In this document: positions 59,733 through 64,000 of the stretch, piece by piece
Numbering within the stretch: position 1 is the stretch's first letter
How the letters are laid out: every line of letters starts with the position of its first letter
Source of the DNA: an uncultured bacterium
GTDB taxonomy: Bacteria; Actinomycetota; Actinomycetes; S36-B12; CAIYMF01
Length of the DNA stretch: 64,000 bases
Direction: 5' to 3'
Assembly: GCA_903826575.1 (NCBI GenBank)
Contig: CAIKEU010000058.1
Location: 1-64,000, forward strand
Made by a program: the position numbers and the translations under genes
The notes under the pieces: generated by a model
What the model saw: the letters and a program-made list of their open reading frames with translations, nothing else
Databases searched by the model: none
Told to the model about the DNA's origin: nothing

Positions 59733-61691
59733 TCAGGCTGATCTAGAACGACCCGCTCTGCGCTTAAGATAATCGCTGACGACGTAATCGCCGAGCCGGT
59801 CGCCCTCGGGTGCCAAGACTCGTCCACCGTTGCGCCGGGCCATCTCGTCAAGGAACTGGGCAAGGCGAGGCTCGTCGCCTAGTCGGAAGAACGTGAGTGG
59901 AACTCCACGCTTGGTCATCGCGTCAACCTGAGCGACTGTCAGGTTGATGGTTTCCGGCTCAGGCGGCCACGAAAACCACCAGTCACCATTGCGGTCAAGG
60001 TGTGCGGTTGGTTCCCCATCGGTGATCACCATGACGACAGGCTCGGCATCGGGATGCTTGTCGAGGAATCGGCCCGCAAGCATGAGCGCATGTTGAAGAT
60101 TTGTGCCCTGAATTTCGTTGGCGTCTAGGTCAGGCAATTCATGCGGTGCGATCCGTCGAGCGAGGTTCGCGAAGGCAATGATCTCCATCGCGTCAAGTGG
60201 GAATTGCGTGCTTGCCAAGGAATGTAGGGCCATAGCCGTGGTCTTCGCAGTGCGCCAGGTGTCGTTCATAACCATGGAGAACGACTGGTCGACGAGCAGA
60301 ACTACCGCCGCTCGAGTGCGTCGCTCGGTTTCCCGAATCTCGAAGTCATCTGAGCTCAGCATCGGCGAGTTCGGATTGATCATGCGTCGTCGAACTGAGT
60401 TAGAAACGGTGCGCACGACGTCGATCGGCTGCTCGTCGCCAAACTGCCAGCCGCGCGTGGTGCCCGTGAGCTCACCTGCGGCACCGGCGTTGTGAACGTC
60501 ATGATCGCCGCGTCGGCCGCCCTCGAGAGAGGCAAAAACCTTGCGCAGGGCGGACTGTCCGATACGACGGATCGCCTTGGCCGTGAGCTCGATATCGCCA
60601 CCCTTGTTCGTCAAATATCCTTGCCGTTCGAGTTCACGTTCGAGTTCTTGAAGACGACGCAGGTCGTCAACCGCTTGACGTCCAAGGGCGCGAGCGACTG
60701 CTTCTTCGTCGACATCGTCAAGGCTCGCGCCGGCGTAGTCTTGGCCGAGCGATTCGGATAACGCATCGAGGTCGGCGAGGTCGGCGAGGGCTTGCGTTGC
60801 ATCGCCAAGACTGAGCGGCTCATCGCCGCGCATTCGTTGACGTCCGGACCAGGGTAGGTCAGGACGTAAAGCCCGCAGAGAATCACCGAGGCGGCCCATC
60901 TCCGATGCAAGATCAAGATCATTCATGGCCTGCGCCATGAGCTCACCAAGTTCTTGTCGCTGCTCAGGGGACAGCGAATCCATCATCCGCTGCATCGCGG
61001 CAGCCTGACGGGCGAGTTGATCGAGCAGTTGTTCCATGGACTCAGGTGTGTCGGGGAAGAACTCGCCATGTTTGTCCATGAAGTCGGTGAAGTCCTGATC
61101 GGTGTCCTCGCCGCGAGCATGCTTGTCGATCATGTTGTTTAGATCGCCCAGCATGTCTTTGAGAGCCTGTCGGTTCTGCGAATCTGCGGGGCTCTCCAGC
61201 GCCTGCTTCATCCCACGGAACTGCTGATCGAGAACCTCACGTTGAAGCATGTCGCGCAATTCTTGGAAGGTCTCGCGGGCCTCCGGCGACTGCCAGTCGT
61301 AATCTGATAACTCTCGCACGGCCGCCGAGGTGCTATTCGGTAGTGCGTCGAGTTGAGTTTCGCGAAAGCGCGCGTCATCGGAAGGATCGGGAAAGAGAGC
61401 GTGTTGCTCGTGTGAAACTGCTTTATCGAGAAGCTCTTTCGCCCGCTCGAGAGTGCCGTCCATTCGTCCGGATCGCTCAAGCGAACGTCGTCGCTGCTGG
61501 ACCTGACGCATCAGGTCGTTGAGTCCGCGCAAGCCATCAGCACCGCCCTGCAACAATTCACGGACTGCGTCACGGACCCGCGATCCGTCGAGAATTCGTT
61601 CGCCCAGTTCGTCAATCGCCTGTCCGGCGTCGTAGGGAGGCGCAAGCGGGTCCGGTCCGTCGTCAAAGCGTCCATATCGGTAACCACTCAT
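59733..61691 (-). CDS. Von Willebrand factor A-domain protein of a MoxR/ChlI-VWA pair
   Basis: This 652-residue soluble protein has a long helical, acidic first two thirds (with Arg/Glu/Asp-rich coiled segments and several MRQVQQRRRSLERSGRM-type stretches) and a C-terminal VWA domain. Its metal site is LLVDQSFSMVMND (DxSxS), then GTNLQHAL (Thr) and VITDGEPTAH (Asp). Such proteins act with a AAA ATPase of the MoxR/ChlI type, present here at 62245-63669, on an unknown target, as in M. tuberculosis Rv0958/Rv0959. The 29 bases to the divergent DUF2510 gene form a shared promoter region. Confidence 0.88.
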   Translation of the reverse strand: MSGYRYGRFDDGPDPLAPPYDAGQAIDELGERILDGSRVRDAVRELLQGGADGLRGLNDLMRQVQQRRRSLERSGRMDGTLERAKELLDKAVSHEQHALFPDPSDDARFRETQLDALPNSTSAAVRELSDYDWQSPEARETFQELRDMLQREVLDQQFRGMKQALESPADSQNRQALKDMLGDLNNMIDKHARGEDTDQDFTDFMDKHGEFFPDTPESMEQLLDQLARQAAAMQRMMDSLSPEQRQELGELMAQAMNDLDLASEMGRLGDSLRALRPDLPWSGRQRMRGDEPLSLGDATQALADLADLDALSESLGQDYAGASLDDVDEEAVARALGRQAVDDLRRLQELERELERQGYLTNKGGDIELTAKAIRRIGQSALRKVFASLEGGRRGDHDVHNAGAAGELTGTTRGWQFGDEQPIDVVRTVSNSVRRRMINPNSPMLSSDDFEIRETERRTRAAVVLLVDQSFSMVMNDTWRTAKTTAMALHSLASTQFPLDAMEIIAFANLARRIAPHELPDLDANEIQGTNLQHALMLAGRFLDKHPDAEPVVMVITDGEPTAHLDRNGDWWFSWPPEPETINLTVAQVDAMTKRGVPLTFFRLGDEPRLAQFLDEMARRNGGRVLAPEGDRLGDYVVSDYLKRRAGRSRSA

Positions 61692-61720
61692 CGCGCATCA
61701 CCGCGACGTACGATTGAGTC

Positions 61721-62221
61721 ATGACTCAAAACACGGGGAGCAACCCGACTCCGGGTTGGTATGCGAATCCAGAGAACAGCACGCAATTGCGTTGGTGGGA
61801 CGGTCAGGGGTGGACTGACCAAGTGCAAGCCACCATCTCTGAGCAAGCGCCTGGTGAACTCGGTGGCGTTCCGGCGATTTACGTTGGGCCGCCGATCATC
61901 GTGGTGACTACTCCGGATTTGCCCGGCTACCGCGTGCTGGATGTTCACGGTGAAGTTTTCGGTATCACGGTTCGAGCGCGTAATGCCTTCTCGAATGCAG
62001 GTGCAAGTTTCCGTACCCTGTTCGGTGGTGAGGTCAAGGGTTACACCAAACTCCTGTCGGACAGCCGCCTCGAAGCCGTTGAGCGACTTCGCTTTTCGGC
62101 TCATCAGGTTGGTGGAAACGCGGTACTTGCGATGCGGTTTGATACCGGTCAGATCGCGGATCTCATGAACGAGGTTGCTGCGTACGGCACGGCTGTCACG
62201 GTCGAACGGATCGATCCCTGA
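61721..62221 (+). CDS. DUF2510-YbjQ two-domain protein
   Basis: This 166-residue protein has a DUF2510 motif at the N-terminus (PTPGWYANPENSTQLRWWDG, then QGWTDQVQ) and, from residue about 60, a YbjQ-like domain (GYRVLDVHGEVFGITVRARN; AVERLRFSAHQVGGNAVLAMRFDTG). DUF2510 is an actinobacterial module, often at membranes in larger proteins; YbjQ domains are called heavy-metal-binding, although a function is not proved. There is no membrane segment. It lies on the opposite strand between the AAA and VWA genes. Confidence 0.9.
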   Translation: MTQNTGSNPTPGWYANPENSTQLRWWDGQGWTDQVQATISEQAPGELGGVPAIYVGPPIIVVTTPDLPGYRVLDVHGEVFGITVRARNAFSNAGASFRTLFGGEVKGYTKLLSDSRLEAVERLRFSAHQVGGNAVLAMRFDTGQIADLMNEVAAYGTAVTVERIDP

Positions 62222-62244
62222 CTCAGCCGGCTTGTGCATCGCAA

Positions 62245-63669
62245 TCACGCCCCGCCGTAAACCGCGCGGCCCCCGCCGGGCACCTCGTCCTTGGAGATGC
62301 GGCGGGTGAGGTAGAGCCCTTCGAGCGCCGTTTCAAGTGCGGATGCAACGAGCCCAGGAGATTCTGATGACGATTCGCCTTCAAGCGCAGTGACGATGCG
62401 TCCCAAGCCGTCGACAGGGCCGAGTTGGTTGAGCATTGATTCGGCCGTAACTAGATCTCCGACCTCGATCGTGTCCCCTTCGTCGATACGGGCAATCAAG
62501 GCGCTGAGATCGACACCGCCCAGATGAGCGCGGAAGGTCTCGGCCACTGCTCGTCGCTGAAGGTGAATGAGGATCTCCTCTTCGCGTCCCTCTTCACTAA
62601 CTTCGAATTCGACCTTGCCGCGAAGGGTTGGAACGACACCGGGCAGATCGCCGACGCGGGCGACGGCAGCGGTTTCGCCGGTGATCGCGGCCCGACGTAG
62701 GGCGGACGCAGCCAACGATTCGGCGGCCGCTACGGCGAATCGTGCAGAAACTCCGGAGCGGGCGTCGACAGCTGTCGACTCGCGCACGAGACGGGTGAAG
62801 CGAGCCACGACCTCCAGCAAGTGCGCTGGCACGAGTGCGCGCACGGCTGCTTCTTGGCGAATAAGTGCAACCTCGTCGGCCAATCGCAACGGGTAGTGGG
62901 TGCGGATCTCAGCGCCGAAACGATCCTTCAAAGGCGTAATGATGCGGCCACGGTTGGTGTAATCCTCTGGATTTGCACTCGCGACCAGCATGAGATCGAG
63001 TGGAAGTCGCAGGGCGTATCCACGCACCTGAATATCGCGCTCCTCAAGTACGTTGAGTAACGAGACCTGAATACGTTCAGCTAAGTCGGGAAGTTCGTTG
63101 ATCGCGAAGATGCCGCGATTCGTGCGCGGTACCAAGCCGTAGTGAACGGTTTCCGGATCTCCCAAAGTGCGACCCTCAGCCACCTTCACCGGATCAACGT
63201 CACCGATCAGATCGCCAACACTGGTATCGGGGGTGGCGAGTTTTTCGTTGTAACGCTGGCTGCGATGAAGCCAACTGACGGGTGTTTCGTCACCGAGTTC
63301 AGCAACGCGTCGTTTAGCCCACACGCTGATCGGTTCATAAGGGTGCTCATTGAGTTCACTGCCCTCGATAACCGGTGTCCACTCGTCGAGCAGCCCGATC
63401 ATGGTGCGCAGGAGCCTGGTCTTACCCTGACCGCGCTCGCCGAGCAGGACAAGGTCATGACCGGCAAGAATTGCCCTCTCAAGTTGTGGACGCACGGTGT
63501 CCTCAATGCCAACCACTCCCGGGAAAGGATCGTCTCCACGACGCAAAACCTCGACGAGGTTTTCGCGCAATTCGTCTTTGACGTTGCGATGCTCGTGGCC
63601 GGAGGTGCGCAGCGCGCCCAAGGTCGTCGGGAGGTCGCGCGGGATGAGTGGCGTTTGGTGATCGGTCAC
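62245..63669 (-). CDS. MoxR/ChlI-type AAA+ ATPase, partner of the VWA protein
   Basis: This 474-residue AAA+ protein has Walker A GERGQGKT (77-84), an Arg-rich pore region, GIFAINELPDLAERIQ (Walker B: NE instead of DE) and SANPEDYTNRGRIITPLKDRFG (sensor 1 and arginine finger). It is homologous to magnesium-chelatase subunit I/RavA-type ATPases, but no chlorophyll or cobalt genes are present. I chose the GTG at 63669; a longer frame would add a Pro/Arg-rich stretch. The Asn in place of the first acidic residue of Walker B deserves checking. Confidence 0.88.
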   Translation of the reverse strand: MTDHQTPLIPRDLPTTLGALRTSGHEHRNVKDELRENLVEVLRRGDDPFPGVVGIEDTVRPQLERAILAGHDLVLLGERGQGKTRLLRTMIGLLDEWTPVIEGSELNEHPYEPISVWAKRRVAELGDETPVSWLHRSQRYNEKLATPDTSVGDLIGDVDPVKVAEGRTLGDPETVHYGLVPRTNRGIFAINELPDLAERIQVSLLNVLEERDIQVRGYALRLPLDLMLVASANPEDYTNRGRIITPLKDRFGAEIRTHYPLRLADEVALIRQEAAVRALVPAHLLEVVARFTRLVRESTAVDARSGVSARFAVAAAESLAASALRRAAITGETAAVARVGDLPGVVPTLRGKVEFEVSEEGREEEILIHLQRRAVAETFRAHLGGVDLSALIARIDEGDTIEVGDLVTAESMLNQLGPVDGLGRIVTALEGESSSESPGLVASALETALEGLYLTRRISKDEVPGGGRAVYGGA

Positions 63670-63799
63670 CCTCTGACCGTAAGCCTGTTTAGGCAAACAC
63701 GCGAAATATTTGGCGAAATTGGCAAAGACCACCCGTTTGCCGACACCCATTCGGCTGGAACGACTGTTACCGGCGCGCGCGAGTCGGGACACTGGAGAC

Positions 63800-64000
63800 A
63801 TGCGTAAGACCTTGATCGGTGATGGCCTCGCAGAGGCCGACATGCTGGACGACGCTGCCCTTGTGGCGGCTCAGTCCGCCCTGAGTCGCCTCGGCGGTGA
63901 AGTTCCGGACCTCGCCTTTGTGTTTGTTTCCGGTGGAACCCCCGATGAGGCGGCTTCAGCATTGCTGGCAGCGCGCGAACACCTAGGCGCGCGCACCGTC
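63800..64000 (+). CDS. FIST-domain protein, 3'-truncated by the window edge
   Basis: From the ATG at 63800 (ggaga site before it) 67 residues are visible. The stretch LSRLGGEVPDLAFVFVSGG, then TPDEAASALLAAREHLGART, is the beginning of a FIST N-terminal domain, which in sensory proteins binds small ligands such as amino acids. The C-terminal half is outside the window. It is divergent from the AAA gene, with 130 bases between starts. The family call is from memory of the domain pattern. Confidence 0.7.
   Translation, partial: MRKTLIGDGLAEADMLDDAALVAAQSALSRLGGEVPDLAFVFVSGGTPDEAASALLAAREHLGARTV

Overview
The window looks like chromosomal backbone from a GC-rich actinobacterium (Actinomycetota). 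Gene order is the main evidence. Blocks such as pmt <-> rsmI-metG-tatD-rsmA-ispE-ABC-F, tRNA-glmU-prs-rplY-pth, mfd-(SurA-like)-mazG-eno-ftsB-DUF501-ppx and 5-FCL <-> moeA-rimJ-sepX/glpR are the conserved order of Streptomyces and Mycobacterium. Frequent GTG starts, ATGA/GTGA stop-start overlaps, a PMT mannosyltransferase, a DUF2510 protein and an F420-type luciferase-like oxidoreductase agree. The genus cannot be fixed from the sequence alone. No phage, insertion sequence, CRISPR array or rRNA operon was seen.

Layout. 0-9.6 kb: the end of an acyl-CoA dehydrogenase, a small acidic protein, a SAF-domain membrane protein, an FmdB zinc-ribbon protein with a serine-rich tail (Ruc-like), a sugar kinase, an ABC exporter, two overlapping CrcB/Fluc fluoride-channel genes, a membrane-anchored penicillin-acylase-family hydrolase and 5-formyl-THF cyclo-ligase. 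9.6-13.6 kb: a tightly overlapping moeA-moaC-mog-rimJ operon followed by a SepX/GlpR-like division membrane protein. 14.3-15.9 kb: tRNA-Ala(CGC) followed by a modular array in which the tRNA 3' end is repeated twice more, each copy preceded by strong hairpins; then agmatine deiminase and a MazF/PemK toxin remnant. 16-23.4 kb: an NRAMP-related transporter, two tandem paralogous multispanning flippase-like proteins, a Tat-exported molybdenum oxidoreductase (a client for the molybdenum cofactor genes) and PMT.

23.4-30.5 kb: the translation, ribosome and isoprenoid block. 30.5-33.4 kb: a minus-strand desaturase-TetR-GNAT-MarR group with two striking operator structures: a 24-bp perfect palindrome before marR and three TACG-N4-CGTA sites at an exact 15-bp period before the desaturase. 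33.5-48 kb: tRNA-Gln, glmU, prs, rplY, pth, a CysQ-like phosphatase, mfd, mazG, eno, ftsB, DUF501, ppx and an odd tRNA with a UAA anticodon but no long variable arm.

48.4-64 kb: a BI-1 protein, an SGNH hydrolase, the sulfur-amino-acid genes cbs, msrA and metB, an orphan GlmL/MutL-type ATPase, ung with a methyltransferase and an MFS exporter, and a MoxR/ChlI-type AAA plus VWA pair interrupted by a divergent DUF2510-YbjQ gene. The window ends inside a FIST-domain gene.

The most unusual items are the tRNA-Ala 3'-end repeat array, the class-I-shaped UAA tRNA, the periodic desaturase operator array, the truncated L25 with an acidic tail and the MazF remnant.
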